From Serinibacter arcticus (GTDB lineage: Bacteria > Actinomycetota > Actinomycetes > Actinomycetales > Beutenbergiaceae): a stretch of DNA of 64,000 bases. Shown piece after piece: positions 18,274 through 27,849 of this stretch. Numbering within the stretch: position 1 is the first letter of the stretch; each line of letters opens with the position of its first letter. The stretch covers positions 2,356,001-2,420,000 of the forward strand of contig NZ_PYHR01000002.1 of assembly GCF_003121705.1 (NCBI RefSeq), written 5' to 3'. The notes beneath the pieces were generated by a model. That model saw only the letters and a program-made list of their open reading frames with translations. It was not told the origin of the DNA and searched no databases. The position numbers were made by a program, and so were the translations under genes.

Positions 18274-19682
18274 GGCTGCTCCTGCTGCTCGGAGGTGACG
18301 GTGGAGGTGGCGGGGAAGGCCTTGCCCGGGTTGAGGATCCCACGCGGGTCGAGCGCCGCCTTCACAGCGGCGTGCATCGCGAGGACCACGGGGTCGAGCT
18401 CGGCTGCGGCGCCGTCGAGTTTGAGCAGCCCGACGCCGTGCTCCCCCGTCACCGTGCCGCCGAGCAGCCGCGACTCCGCAACGATCCGGTCGAACGCGAG
18501 CTTCGCGCGGGCCTTCGCTGCGTCGTCGCCCTCCGGCGCGATGATCAGCGGGTGGAGGTTGCCGTCGCCGGCGTGGGCGATGGTGGCGATGACGACGTCG
18601 TGCTCCGCGGCGATCGCCTCGATCCGCGCCAGCATCTCCGGGACGGCGCCGCGCGGCACGCAGACGTCCTCGGTCAGCACCGGCCCGAGCCGCTCCAGGG
18701 CCGGGTAGGCGAGTCGTCGGGCGCGGAACAGCCGCTCGATCTCCGCCGGTTCGACGGCGCGCTCGGTCGCGCCCCCGGCCGCGCGGAGATGGGCGTCGAC
18801 CCGGTCGGCAACGGCGTCGCCCGCGGCGCCCGGCTCGTCCACGGAGGCGAGCAGGACCGCCGTCGTGCCGACCGGGACGCCGAGGTGCTGCCACCGCTCG
18901 ACGGCCTCGAGGCACGTGCGGTCGACCAGCTCGAGCGCGGCCGGGACGATGCCGTCCGCCATCACGGCGGCGACGGCGCGGCCCGCGTCGGTGAGGCTCG
19001 CGAACGAGCCGACGACCGCGCGCGGCTCGCGACCGCCGAGCGGAAGGAGCCTGAGCGTCACCTCCACGACGACGCCGAGCGTCCCCTCCGAGGAGACCAT
19101 CAGCCCGGTGAGGTCGTAGCCGGTGGCGCCCTTCGCCGTCCGGCGCCCGAGCCGCGCGACGCTGCCGTCCGCGAGAACGACCGTCACGCCGAGCACGTAG
19201 TCGCGCGTGACGCCGTACTTCACGCAGCAGATCCCGCCGGCGTTGGTGGCGACGTTGCCGCCGATGGTCGAGCGGGCGGAGCTGGCCGGGTCCGGCGGGT
19301 ACCAGAGGCCGTGCTCGGCGACGGCGGCCCGCAGGTCGTCGTTGATCACGCCGGCCTCGACGACGGCGTAGCGCTCGGCCGGGTCGATCTCCCGGATCGT
19401 CGTCAGCCGCGCCAGGCTCAGGATCAGGCAGCCGTCGACGGCGTTCGCCCCGCCCGACAGGCCGGTCCCTGCGCCGCGCGGGACGACCGGGGTGCCGGTG
19501 GCGTGGGCCGCGCGCATGACGGCGACGACGTCGTCGAGCGACTCGGCGTGCACGACGGCGAGCGGCGTCGCGTACGGCGCCCACTCGGCGTCGTCGTGCG
19601 CGTGGAGCTCGCGGGTGGGGATGTCGGTGGCGACCTGGTCGGGGCGCAGCAGCGCGAGGAGGTCGTCGACGATCGTGGTCAT
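18270..19682 (-). CDS. FAD-linked oxidase, glycolate/D-lactate dehydrogenase-like
   Basis: 470-residue flavoprotein of the GlcD/Dld type oxidising a 2-hydroxy acid. The FAD-binding PCMH domain is at residues about 38-215 (VPRGAGTGLSGGANAV, STIGGNVATNAGG, GATGYDLTGLMVSSEGTLG). The C-terminal cap has IAHAGDGNLHP near 375 and GTVTGEHGVGLLK near 415. The length is normal for GlcD. ATG 19682 is leaderless. It is first of an operon with the hydrolase and the PhzF protein. No GlcE/GlcF subunits are nearby. Confidence 0.92.
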   Translation of the reverse strand: MTTIVDDLLALLRPDQVATDIPTRELHAHDDAEWAPYATPLAVVHAESLDDVVAVMRAAHATGTPVVPRGAGTGLSGGANAVDGCLILSLARLTTIREIDPAERYAVVEAGVINDDLRAAVAEHGLWYPPDPASSARSTIGGNVATNAGGICCVKYGVTRDYVLGVTVVLADGSVARLGRRTAKGATGYDLTGLMVSSEGTLGVVVEVTLRLLPLGGREPRAVVGSFASLTDAGRAVAAVMADGIVPAALELVDRTCLEAVERWQHLGVPVGTTAVLLASVDEPGAAGDAVADRVDAHLRAAGGATERAVEPAEIERLFRARRLAYPALERLGPVLTEDVCVPRGAVPEMLARIEAIAAEHDVVIATIAHAGDGNLHPLIIAPEGDDAAKARAKLAFDRIVAESRLLGGTVTGEHGVGLLKLDGAAAELDPVVLAMHAAVKAALDPRGILNPGKAFPATSTVTSEQQEQP

Positions 19683-19688
19683 GGGCTC

Positions 19689-19694
19689 ACCCTA
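19689..19694 (-). promoter_or_regulatory. -10 element, leaderless promoter
   Basis: Minus-strand TAGGGT, 6 nt before ATG 19682 of the FAD oxidase. Confidence 0.55.
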
Positions 19695-19859
19695 GGGATC
19701 GGGGACCGCCGGAGCCTCGCCCCCACACGGCTGCTACGTTGGTTGCGGAACGGCCGAGCTCAACCGCCACGGACGCAGCAGTCGTGACGGGCCCGGGTCG
19801 ACGACGCCCCTCGGGTCACATCAGGACAAGATCACGAGAGCAAGGCCCCGCGCGAAACG

Positions 19860-19873
19860 TTCTGGTTACAGAA
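19860..19873. promoter_or_regulatory. Small inverted repeat TTCTG-GTTA-CAGAA
   Basis: Perfect 5-bp arms in the 278-bp gap before the S15 peptidase gene; a possible operator. Nothing else was recognised in that gap. Confidence 0.3.
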
Positions 19874-19960
19874 TCGGCCCTGCGTCACGGCCGTGTGAAA
19901 GTTCACGTCACCACCGCTCCCCCGGTCGCCGCGTGGCCCGCGCCACGGTAGGACCGAACA

Positions 19961-22900
19961 GTGACCACTCCGGAGAAATCCTCCCTGCCCCCTGCCCGCA
20001 CGCGGCGTCGACGTCGTTCGATCCTCGCCGCTCTCCTCACCGCGACCGTCCTGCCCGCGGTCGCCATCCCCGCCACCGCCGAGCCCGCGGCGACCCCCGC
20101 CGTCGCGAGCCCGGAGGCCACCGCGGCCGTCGACGCCGTCCCGACGGCGGAGACGCCCGAGGGCATCAGCATCGTCGGCGGCGTCACCGCGCCGCAGTTC
20201 GGCTACGGCGACGCCATCCGCGAGCGGGTCCTGATCCCCGTCGCCGGTGTCGACCAGGACCTCGACGGCATCGACGACGTCACCGCGATCGACATCATCC
20301 GGCCGGCCGCCTCGGCCGGGGCCCTCAAGGTCCCCGCGATCATCGACCCGTCGCCCTACTTCACGACGGTCGGCCGCGGCAACGAGTCCCAGCGGCTGAG
20401 CGACCTCGACGGCGACGGCGTCACCGACCTCTTCCCGCTCTTCTACGACAACTACTTCGTCCCCCGCGGTTACGCGGTGATCCACGCCCAGATGAACGGC
20501 ACCGGCTTCTCCACCGGGTGCCCCGCCCACGGTGGCCCCGGCGACATCGAGAGCATGAAGGTCGTCGTCGACTGGCTGAACGGCCGCGTCCCCGGGTACG
20601 ACGCCGCGGGCAACCCGGTCTCCGCCGGCTGGCACTCGGGCAGCTCGGCCATGATCGGCAAGTCCTACGACGGCACGCTCGCCAACGGCGTCGCCGCCAC
20701 GGGCGTCGAGGGCCTCGACACCATCGTGCCGATCGACGCGATCTCGCAGTGGTACCGCTACTCGCGCACGAACGGCATCCGCCACAACACGAACTACCCC
20801 GCCAGCCTCTCCAACACCGTCACCAACCCGGAGCGCCGCACGCTGTGCGCCCCGACCCGTGAGGCGATGAACCTCATCGACGGCGACGAGACCGGCGACA
20901 TCAACGAGTTCTGGGACGACCGCGACTACGTCAAGGACGTCGAGAACGTCACCGCCGCCGTCTTCGCCGTCCACGGTCTCAACGACGACAACGTCCGCAT
21001 GAGCCAGTTCGCGGAGTACTGGGACCTGCTCGGCGAGAACGACGTGCCCCGCAAGGTCTGGCTCCCGCGCCAGGGCCACATCGACCCGTTCGACTTCCGC
21101 CGCGCGGTCTGGGTCGACACGCTCCACCGCTGGTTCGACCAGTGGCTCATGAAGATCGACAACGGGATCATGGACGAGCCGACCTCGATGGTCGAGCAGG
21201 ACGCCCGCGAGTACGTGGATGAGGCCTCCTGGCCCGCCCCGGGCAGCGAGGACGTCGCCGTCCACCTCACCGGCACGCCCGGTACCGCCGGCTCGCTGGC
21301 CCTCCAGCCCGGCACCACGGAGACGCTCACGTTCACCGGTCCGGCGAACTCGCCGAACGAGACGGCGCTCATCACGACGCCGGAGGGGCAGCAGAACAGC
21401 CGCCTCGTGTTCCTCTCGGAGCCGCTGGAGACCGAGCTGCGCATCTCCGGCACGCCCCGCATCGAGCTGGACGCCTCGCTCTCGCAGGACCAGTCCAACC
21501 TGGGCGCCCTGCTGGTCGACTACGGCACCAAGGAGCGCGTCTCCCGCACGGGCGACGGCGCGATCAACACCACGGTCCGCACCTGCTGGGGTGCGGCGAC
21601 CGAGTTCGACAACGCCTGCTACCTGGAGATGGACCGTCGCCTGCAGACCGCCGACTTCTGGCGCCTCTCCCGCGGCGTGCTCGACTCCTCCAACCGCGAG
21701 TCGTTCATCGACGGCGAGGCCACCCCGGTGGTGCCCGGTCAGCAGTACGACCTCGACTTCGCGATGGAGCCGTACGACTACGTCTTCCCGGCCGGCCACC
21801 GCATCGGCGTCGTCCTGACGACGAACCTGTCCGGCTTCACCGCCGGCTCGCCCAGCGCGACGGTCACGCTGGACGCCACGACCTCCACGATCGTGCTCCC
21901 GGTCGTGGGCGGCACGGGAGCGGCCGTCGCCTCCGGCGCCCTCGGCGACGCGGCCCCCGTCACGGTCTCCTTCGACCTCGGCGGCGAGGGGACGACGGCG
22001 ATCGACCCGCAGGTCATCGCCTACGGCGCCACGCCGGTCGAGCCGGCCGAGCCCACGGACGAAACCCTCTTCTTCGGCGGCTGGTTCGCCGACGCCGAGC
22101 TCACGGTGCCGTTCGACTTCACCGCCCCGCTCACCGCGAGCACCACGGCGTACGCCCGTTGGCTCACCCTCGAGCAGGCCGCCACGACACTCACCGTCAC
22201 GTCCGTGACGAGCGCGCTGGTGGGTGAGCAGGTCGGCCTCACGGTGACCGGCTTCGACGCCGACGGCGAGTCGCTCGGCGACGTCACCGCCGCCGCGACC
22301 TTCACCTCGGACAGCCCGGGCGTGACGTTCTCGAGCGCGACGGCGACGCTCGCGCAGGTCGGCGACGCGGTCGTGACCGCGACGCTCGGCGCGGCCTCGA
22401 ACACGACGACCATCACGGTCCTCCCGCTGCCGTTCGTCGACGTCCCGCTCGGGACGCAGTTCTTCGACGAGATCCGCTGGCTGTCCGACAGCGGCATCTC
22501 CACCGGTTGGGACATCGGGAACGGCGAGCGCGAGTTCCGCCCGCTGACCCCGGTGGCGCGCGACGCGATGGCGGCGTTCCTCTACCGGCTCTCGGACTCC
22601 CCGGAGTTCACGGCGCCGCCGGTCTCGCCGTTCGTCGACGTGCCCGTGACCAACCAGTTCTACAAGGAGATCGCCTGGCTGGCCGAGGAGGGCATCTCGA
22701 CCGGTTGGGTGCGGGCCGACGGCACGCGCGAGTTCCGCCCGCTCGAGCCGATCAACCGCGACGCGATGGCGGCGTTCCTCTTCCGCCTCGCCGGCGAGGA
22801 GGGCTTCGTGCCCGTCGACGCCGCACCGTTCGACGACGTGGCGGCGGACGCGCAGTTCGCCACCGAGATCGCGTGGGTGGCCGAGGTCGGGATCTCCACG

Positions 22901-23011
22901 GGGTGGGCCGGCAACGACGGCACGACCCTGTTCCGTCCCGTCACCCCGATCGCGCGTGACGCGATCGCGGCGTTCCTGTCCCGGTACCACGGGCTGGGTC
23001 AGCAGGGCTGA
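19961..23011 (+). CDS. Secreted S15 X-Pro dipeptidyl-peptidase with SLH-like repeats
   Basis: 1016-residue exported, wall-associated peptidase. A long signal peptide (RRRRRS core, cleavage near 41) precedes an S15 catalytic domain (about 65-430; Ser in MIGKSYDGTLA near 235, Asp in HGLNDDNVR, His in RQGHIDPF). A C-terminal jelly-roll (about 470-690) follows. Residues about 702-731 match a Listeria-Bacteroides repeat (GGWFADAELTVPFDF), then an Ig-like segment (740-822) and three SLH-like repeats (824-1015: FVDVP..., GISTGW..., RDAMAAFLYRL) for cell-wall retention. GTG 19961 has AGGA 7 nt upstream. X-Pro cleavage is inferred from the family. A terminator follows. Confidence 0.9.
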   Translation: MTTPEKSSLPPARTRRRRRSILAALLTATVLPAVAIPATAEPAATPAVASPEATAAVDAVPTAETPEGISIVGGVTAPQFGYGDAIRERVLIPVAGVDQDLDGIDDVTAIDIIRPAASAGALKVPAIIDPSPYFTTVGRGNESQRLSDLDGDGVTDLFPLFYDNYFVPRGYAVIHAQMNGTGFSTGCPAHGGPGDIESMKVVVDWLNGRVPGYDAAGNPVSAGWHSGSSAMIGKSYDGTLANGVAATGVEGLDTIVPIDAISQWYRYSRTNGIRHNTNYPASLSNTVTNPERRTLCAPTREAMNLIDGDETGDINEFWDDRDYVKDVENVTAAVFAVHGLNDDNVRMSQFAEYWDLLGENDVPRKVWLPRQGHIDPFDFRRAVWVDTLHRWFDQWLMKIDNGIMDEPTSMVEQDAREYVDEASWPAPGSEDVAVHLTGTPGTAGSLALQPGTTETLTFTGPANSPNETALITTPEGQQNSRLVFLSEPLETELRISGTPRIELDASLSQDQSNLGALLVDYGTKERVSRTGDGAINTTVRTCWGAATEFDNACYLEMDRRLQTADFWRLSRGVLDSSNRESFIDGEATPVVPGQQYDLDFAMEPYDYVFPAGHRIGVVLTTNLSGFTAGSPSATVTLDATTSTIVLPVVGGTGAAVASGALGDAAPVTVSFDLGGEGTTAIDPQVIAYGATPVEPAEPTDETLFFGGWFADAELTVPFDFTAPLTASTTAYARWLTLEQAATTLTVTSVTSALVGEQVGLTVTGFDADGESLGDVTAAATFTSDSPGVTFSSATATLAQVGDAVVTATLGAASNTTTITVLPLPFVDVPLGTQFFDEIRWLSDSGISTGWDIGNGEREFRPLTPVARDAMAAFLYRLSDSPEFTAPPVSPFVDVPVTNQFYKEIAWLAEEGISTGWVRADGTREFRPLEPINRDAMAAFLFRLAGEEGFVPVDAAPFDDVAADAQFATEIAWVAEVGISTGWAGNDGTTLFRPVTPIARDAIAAFLSRYHGLGQQG

Positions 23012-23032
23012 CCCCGCTCCTGACGTGACGAC

Positions 23033-23067
23033 GGCGGCGCCCCACCCGGTTCGGGTGGGGCGCCGCC
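23033..23067 (+). terminator. Rho-independent-type hairpin after S15 peptidase
   Basis: Perfect 16-bp GC stem (left arm 23033-23048, right arm 23052-23067) with a 3-nt loop GTT, 22 nt after the stop codon. No T-tract. Confidence 0.8.
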
Positions 23068-23150
23068 GGCGTTCGGGTGAGGTGTGGGGTGCGGAGGTGA
23101 CGACGATCCGCCCGCGGCTGAATCCCTGGCCCCGCCGTCAACGGACCCGC

Positions 23151-23156
23151 TAGAAC
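23151..23156 (+). promoter_or_regulatory. -10 element, leaderless promoter
   Basis: TAGAAC, 6 nt before ATG 23163 of the thpR-like gene; weaker than the others because the last base is not T. Confidence 0.4.
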
Positions 23157-23162
23157 GTTCCG

Positions 23163-23741
23163 ATGCGAATGTTCGTTGCGCTCCGCGTTCCCGTCGAGGC
23201 CCGAGAGGACCTCGAGACCTTCCTCGAGTCCCGTCTCGACGCGTTCGACGTCGGCTGGACCCCTCCCGAGCACTGGCACCTCACGCTCGCGTTCCTCGGT
23301 TCCGTCCCCGAGCGGACCCTGGACGACCTCACCGAGCGGCTCGCCACGGCCGCCTCGCGACGCTCGACCGTCACCCTCCGCCTCGCGGGCGCCGGGGCGA
23401 TCCCCGACCCGTTCGCCGCCCGGGTGCTCCACCTCGCCCCCGACCTGGAACCGGACGCCCGGCTCGAGCTCGACCGGCTGTCGGCCGCGGCGCGAACCGC
23501 CGCCACGACGTCGGGCATCGAGGTCGACGGCGCCCGGTTCCACCCGCACGTCACCCTCGCTCGGTCGCGGCACGCGATGAACGCGGCGCGGTGGCTCCAG
23601 GTGATGGACACGTATCGGGGGCCGACGTGGGTGGCCGACGAGATCGAGCTCGTCCGGTCGAATCTCGGCGAGGGGCGGCGCCATCCGAGGCGGCACGAGG
23701 TCGTGAATCGGTTCCCGCTCAGGTGGGGTCAGGGCGGCTGA
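23163..23741 (+). CDS. thpR: RNA 2',3'-cyclic phosphodiesterase (2H family)
   Basis: 192-residue 2H phosphoesterase (LigT/ThpR), which opens 2',3'-cyclic phosphates on RNA. The two catalytic tetrapeptides are HLTL at residues 39-42 and HVTL near 129-132. The family opener MRMFVALRVP and the C-terminal IELVRSNLG are present. Length is typical. It looks like a single-gene unit with its own leaderless start. Confidence 0.92.
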   Translation: MRMFVALRVPVEAREDLETFLESRLDAFDVGWTPPEHWHLTLAFLGSVPERTLDDLTERLATAASRRSTVTLRLAGAGAIPDPFAARVLHLAPDLEPDARLELDRLSAAARTAATTSGIEVDGARFHPHVTLARSRHAMNAARWLQVMDTYRGPTWVADEIELVRSNLGEGRRHPRRHEVVNRFPLRWGQGG

Positions 23742-23926
23742 GACCCGCGCGCCCGGGTGCGGTCCGGCTCCTCGCCCACAACGCCCGTAGAAAATAGTTC
23801 TGCCGCGAACCTTGCCATGTGAGGTGAGTCACGTTCAGAATAGGTAGGCGGGACGTTTCCGCAGCACCATCAGGGGGTAGCAGGGCCGAGCGTGTCAACG
23901 ACATCTCTTCCAACCCGGAGCTACCA

Positions 23927-25350
23927 ATGGGCCAGCAGCAGCACGAGGCGGGGCGGTCCTCGACCGCGCGCCGATGGCTGCTGCGCGGGCTCCTGATCGG
24001 CGGTACGGCCGCTGCGGGCCTCGGACTCTCGGCCGGCGCCGCCTCCGCCTCGACTCCCGCGGCCGATCAGGGTCTTCTCGGCGGACTGGTCTCCGGGGTC
24101 ACCGACCCCGTGCTGGGCCTGGTCGAGGACGTCGTGCACGTCGTGATCCCGCCGACGCCTGCACCGGCTCCGGCTCCTGCTCCGGCCCCCGCACCGGCAC
24201 CGGCTCCTGCTCCGGCCCCCGCACCGGCTCCGGCGCCGGCACCTGCCCCCGCACCGGCTCCGGCGCCGGCACCTGCCCCCGCACCTGCCCCCGCACCTGC
24301 TCCGGCCCCCGCTCCGGCACCTGCGCCGGCCCCCGCACCCGCTCCGGCCCCGGCTCCCCCGTCTCCGTCCTGGACCCGGTCCTCGACCCCGTGACCGGTC
24401 TGGTCACCGAGGTCGTCGAGGTCGTGGTGGTTCCGGTCGTGGACGAGGTCGTCGCTCCCGTCACCGACGCGGTACTTCCGCCGGTGGTCGAGGTCGTCGC
24501 TCCGGTGACCGAGGCTGTGGCCCCGGTCGTGGGCGGTGTGCTCGACGTCGTCGAGCCCGTCACCGCTCCCGTCCTGGGCAGCCTGACGCCGGTGACCGAC
24601 CCGCTCCTCGAGCCCGTCGCCGGTGCCCTGACGCCGGTCCTGGCCCCCGTCGGGGGTCTGGTCCAGGCCGTCATCGCCCCGCTGACGCCGGTTCTCGAAC
24701 CGCTGACCCCCGTCCTCGAGCCGCTGCAGCCCGTGATCGACCGGGTTCCCGGCGTCGTGGGCGGAGTGCTGGACCCGGTCCTTCCCGTGGTCGAGGTCGT
24801 GCTGCCCACCGTCCCGGGCGTCGTCCCGCCCGCGCCCGCCGAGCCGGGTGGAACCCCGCCCGGTGCTGGCTCCACGCCCGTCCCGCTCCCCGTGGTGACT
24901 CCGCCGGCAGCCGCCGAAGCGCTTGCGCCCTCGGCCGTCGACCCGACGGGCGGTGCCGCCGCCGCGCTCGCCGTGGCCCCCGACGCCGCAACCACGACGC
25001 CGTCCTCCGAGGCGGCGGCGACGTCGGACAGCGACGCGACCCCGACCGCCGCGGCGAACGCGGCGCCGGTCGGTCCGCTCGCGCCGCAGCTGCAGGCTCC
25101 CGTGACACCGTTCGTGACGGCGACCGGTGACCCCGCTCCCCTGACTCCCGCGGCCGCTCTCGGCGGCTTCGGTACCGCGGTCGCCGCCGGTTCCGCTACC
25201 GCCTCGGCCACCTCCCAGACCCCCGTGCGTGAGGCTGCCCTCCTGGGCGGCGCACCGCTCGCGATGCTGGTCCTTCTCGGCCTCTCGCGTCAGCGCAACG
25301 ACCAGCTCCCCGCTGGTCCTGCTCTCGGTATCCCCGTCTCTCCTGCCTGA
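23927..25350 (+). CDS. Secreted Pro-Ala / Val-Pro repeat protein, frameshifted
   Basis: Exported low-complexity protein, about 474 residues if one base is restored. A Sec signal (residues about 15-42) is followed by GLVSGVTDPVLGLVEDVV, a Pro-Ala run of roughly 35 dipeptides, then a long Val/Pro-rich region of PVLDPVT-, PVTEAV-, LTPVLEPL-type units (about 145-310), an Ala/Pro/Thr linker, and a hydrophobic C-terminus (LLGGAPLAMLVLLGL then SRQRN). That C-terminus could be a membrane anchor, but no sorting motif is seen. The frame breaks at the C5 run 24356-24360: N-terminal frame before it, a -1 frame after it to 25350; one more C restores PAP-PVSVLDP. Start ATG 23927 follows GGAGCTACCA. It precedes the chaplin-like gene by 83 bp, so the two may be co-expressed surface proteins. 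Confidence 0.7.
24157..24354 (+). repeat. Pro-Ala codon repeat tract
   Basis: About 33 Pro-Ala dipeptides written with varied CCN-GCN codons, including 30-40-bp imperfect DNA repeats. The reading frame stays intact up to its last codons. Confidence 0.85.
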
Positions 25351-25433
25351 GGAGTCCTCTCGCCGATCGCACATCGGCAGACGACACCCGCGCCCCAGGG
25401 CGCACACCCCTCAGATCGCAAGGAGAAGTAGCC

Positions 25434-27739
25434 ATGAGTACAACCATGAACCGAGTGCTGCGCACAGCACTCCTGACCGGCGGCCTCGTCGTCGCCGGAG
25501 CGGGGGCAGCGCACGCCTCCGAGGGACTGATCGGAGCGGTCGACCTCGACCTTCCCATCACCGTCCCGGTCGAGATCTCCGACGTCGCCGCCGGTATCCC
25601 CGGCGACGCCGTGGTCACCTCGACCACGGAGTCCACGACCGTCGAGCACGCCGCGCCGATCGTGGCCGACACGCCCGCCCCCGCCGTCGAGCAGGTTCAG
25701 TCGACGGGTAGCGGCGAGGTCGAGCGGCCCGTCATCGAGCCCCAGGACAGCAGCCTGGTCGGTGACATCGCCATCAGCGCTCCCGTGACCGCCCCGGTCG
25801 ACGTGTCCGACGTGGCCGTCGGCGACGCCACCGTCGTCTCCGAGGAGACCACCCACACCGAGGCCGCCCCGGCCCCGGCCGCAGCTCCCGTCGCGGCGCC
25901 GGTCTCCTCCGGCTCCACCGACGAGCTGGTCGGTGACATCGCGATCGACGCCCCGGTGACCGCCCCGGTCGACGTGTCCAACGTCGCCGCCGGCATCCTG
26001 GGCGACGCCACCGTCGTCTCCGAGGAGACCACCCACACCGAGGCCGCCCCGGCCCCGGCCGCCCCGGCCACCGGCGCTTCGGACGAGAGCTGGAACCACG
26101 GCTCCTCGGACTCGCTGATCGGTGACATCGGCATCAACGCCCCCATCACCGCGCCGATCGACATCTCCAACATCGGCCTCGGCCTCCTCGGCGACGCCAC
26201 CGTCGTCTCCGAGGAGACCACCCACACCGAGGCCGCCCCGGCCACCGGTGCTTCGGACGAGAGCTGGAACCACGGATCGTCCGACTCGCTCCTCGGCGAC
26301 GTGTCGGTGAACCTGCCGATCTACGTGCCGGTGGACCTGTCGAACCTCGGGCTGGGCATCCTGGGAGACGCCACGGTCGTCTCGAACGAGACCACCCACA
26401 CCGAGGTCGTGTCGGCTCCGGTTGCTCCGGCCGCTTCCTCGCACGAGGGCTCGAACGACGGCTCCTCGAACTCGCTCATCGGCGACGTGTCGGTGAACCT
26501 GCCGATCTCGGTGCCGGTGAACCTGTCCAACCTCGGGCTGGGCATCCTCGGCGACGCCACCGTCGTCTCCGACGAGACCACCCACACCGAGGTCGCTCCG
26601 GCCCCGGCCGCCCCGGCCGCCGCCGAATCCTCCGACGAGGGCTGGAACCACAGCTCCTCCGACTCCCTGATCGGTGACATCGGGATCAACGCACCCATCA
26701 CGGCCCCGATCGACATCTCCAACATCGGCCTCGGCCTCCTCGGCGACGCCACCGTCGTCTCCAACGAGACCACCCACACCGAGACGACCGTCGTCGAGGC
26801 TCCGGCCACGACGCCGTCGCAGGGGTCCTCCGACTCCCTGATCGGCAACATCGGGATCAACGCCCCCATCACGGCCCCGATCGACATCTCCAACATCGGC
26901 CTCGGCCTCCTCGGCGACGCCACCGTCGTGTCGAACGAGACCACCCACACCGAGGCGACCGTCGTCGAGGCTCCGGCCACGACGCCGTCGCAGGGGTCCT
27001 CCGACTCCCTGATCGGCAACATCGGGATCAACGCCCCCATCACGGCCCCGATCGACATCTCCAACATCGCCGCCGGCGTTGTCGGCGACGCTACCGTCGT
27101 CTCCAACGAGACCACGCGGACCGAGGTGATCGTTCCGACGGAGAGCCGAGGTGAAGAGGGTGGGTTCTCGGGCGGACTGATCGGTGACATCGACCTCAAC
27201 CTCCCGGTCACCGTTCCGGTGAACGTGGGCTGCATCGGGCTCGGCCTCCTCGGCGACGCCTCGGTGTCCTGCACGACCGTCACGACCGTGACGCCGATCG
27301 ACCCGACCGACCCCGTTGACCCGGTTGACCCCGTCGACCCGACCGACCCCGTTGACCCCGTCGACCCGGTTGACCCCGTCGACCCGGTTGACCGACCGAC
27401 CCGGTTGACCCCGTCGACCCGACCGACCCGGTTGACCCCGTCGACCCGACCGACCCGGTTGACCCGGTCGACCCGACCGACCCGGTTGACCCGGTCGACC
27501 CGACCACGCCCACCACTCCCATCCGTGACACGGTCACGGGTGGCGGTGACGGCGGGTCGACGGTGGTTCGTACCGCCGATGTGACCACCTCGGCGAACAA
27601 CGGCAGCTCCACCGTCGTGACGGCCTCGGACGAGTCGATGCTCGCCCAGACCGGTATCGCCCCGACCACCGGCGCCCTCGCGCTGCTCCTCCTGCTGGGA
27701 GGTGCGGTCGCCCTGCGACGCTCGCGTCGCGAGGTCTGA
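25434..27739 (+). CDS. Ten-repeat chaplin-like surface protein with LAQTG signal, frameshifted
   Basis: Exported, wall-anchored protein of about 768 residues when one base is restored. A signal peptide ends at AHAS near residue 30. Ten repeats of 40-64 residues follow, each with a hydrophobic core such as SLIGDIGINAPITAPIDIS plus NIGLGLLGDATVVS and a Thr/Ala/Glu-rich spacer. The tenth core (LPVTVPVNVGC...SC) has two Cys and resembles a chaplin domain; long chaplins also carry LAxTG. A DPVDPTDPV linker then leads to LAQTG, a hydrophobic helix and RRSRREV. The frame breaks at CC 27391-27392: one more C gives VDPTDPVDP and reads to TGA 27739. Chaplin homology is inference from pattern, not a search. 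Confidence 0.75.
25516..27270 (+). repeat. Ten protein-coding repeats of about 125-190 bp
   Basis: Repeats begin at the GLIG/SLVG/SLIG motifs. Repeats 7 and 8 are nearly identical in DNA (about 26,667-27,005), indicating recent duplication; repeats 1, 2 and 10 are most diverged. Confidence 0.8.
27298..27507 (+). repeat. GACCCGGTT/GACCCCGTC linker repeat
   Basis: 9-18-bp tandem units encoding Asp-Pro-Val / Asp-Pro-Thr. One C is missing at 27391-27392 relative to the pattern, causing the frameshift. Confidence 0.85.
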
Positions 27740-27764
27740 CGACCGGTAGCCGGTAGCACGGTCT

Positions 27765-27794
27765 TCCCGGGACGGGCTCACGCCCGTCCCGGGA
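27765..27794 (+). terminator. Terminator hairpin after the chaplin-like gene
   Basis: Perfect 13-bp stem TCCCGGGACGGGC / GCCCGTCCCGGGA with loop TCAC, 25 nt after TGA 27739. Its position supports the extended (frame-corrected) gene end. Confidence 0.8.
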
Positions 27795-27836
27795 ATCGCC
27801 GTGCCCGCACCCGCCGCGCCCCGGCCTCCCCCGCCG

Positions 27837-27842
27837 TAGGGT
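27837..27842 (+). promoter_or_regulatory. -10 element, leaderless promoter
   Basis: TAGGGT, 7 nt before ATG 27850. Confidence 0.55.
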
Positions 27843-27849
27843 CGATCGC

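Noticed and set aside
16577-19682. Phenazine biosynthesis locus
   Set aside because: Only a PhzF-fold protein is present; the FAD oxidase and hydrolase are not phz genes.
19832-22990. Minus-strand open frame of about 1052 codons
   Set aside because: Antisense shadow of the S15 peptidase gene; no recognisable domain.
25290-26948. Minus-strand Gly/Val/Asp-rich frame of 552 codons
   Set aside because: Mirror image of the chaplin-like repeats, not a separate gene.
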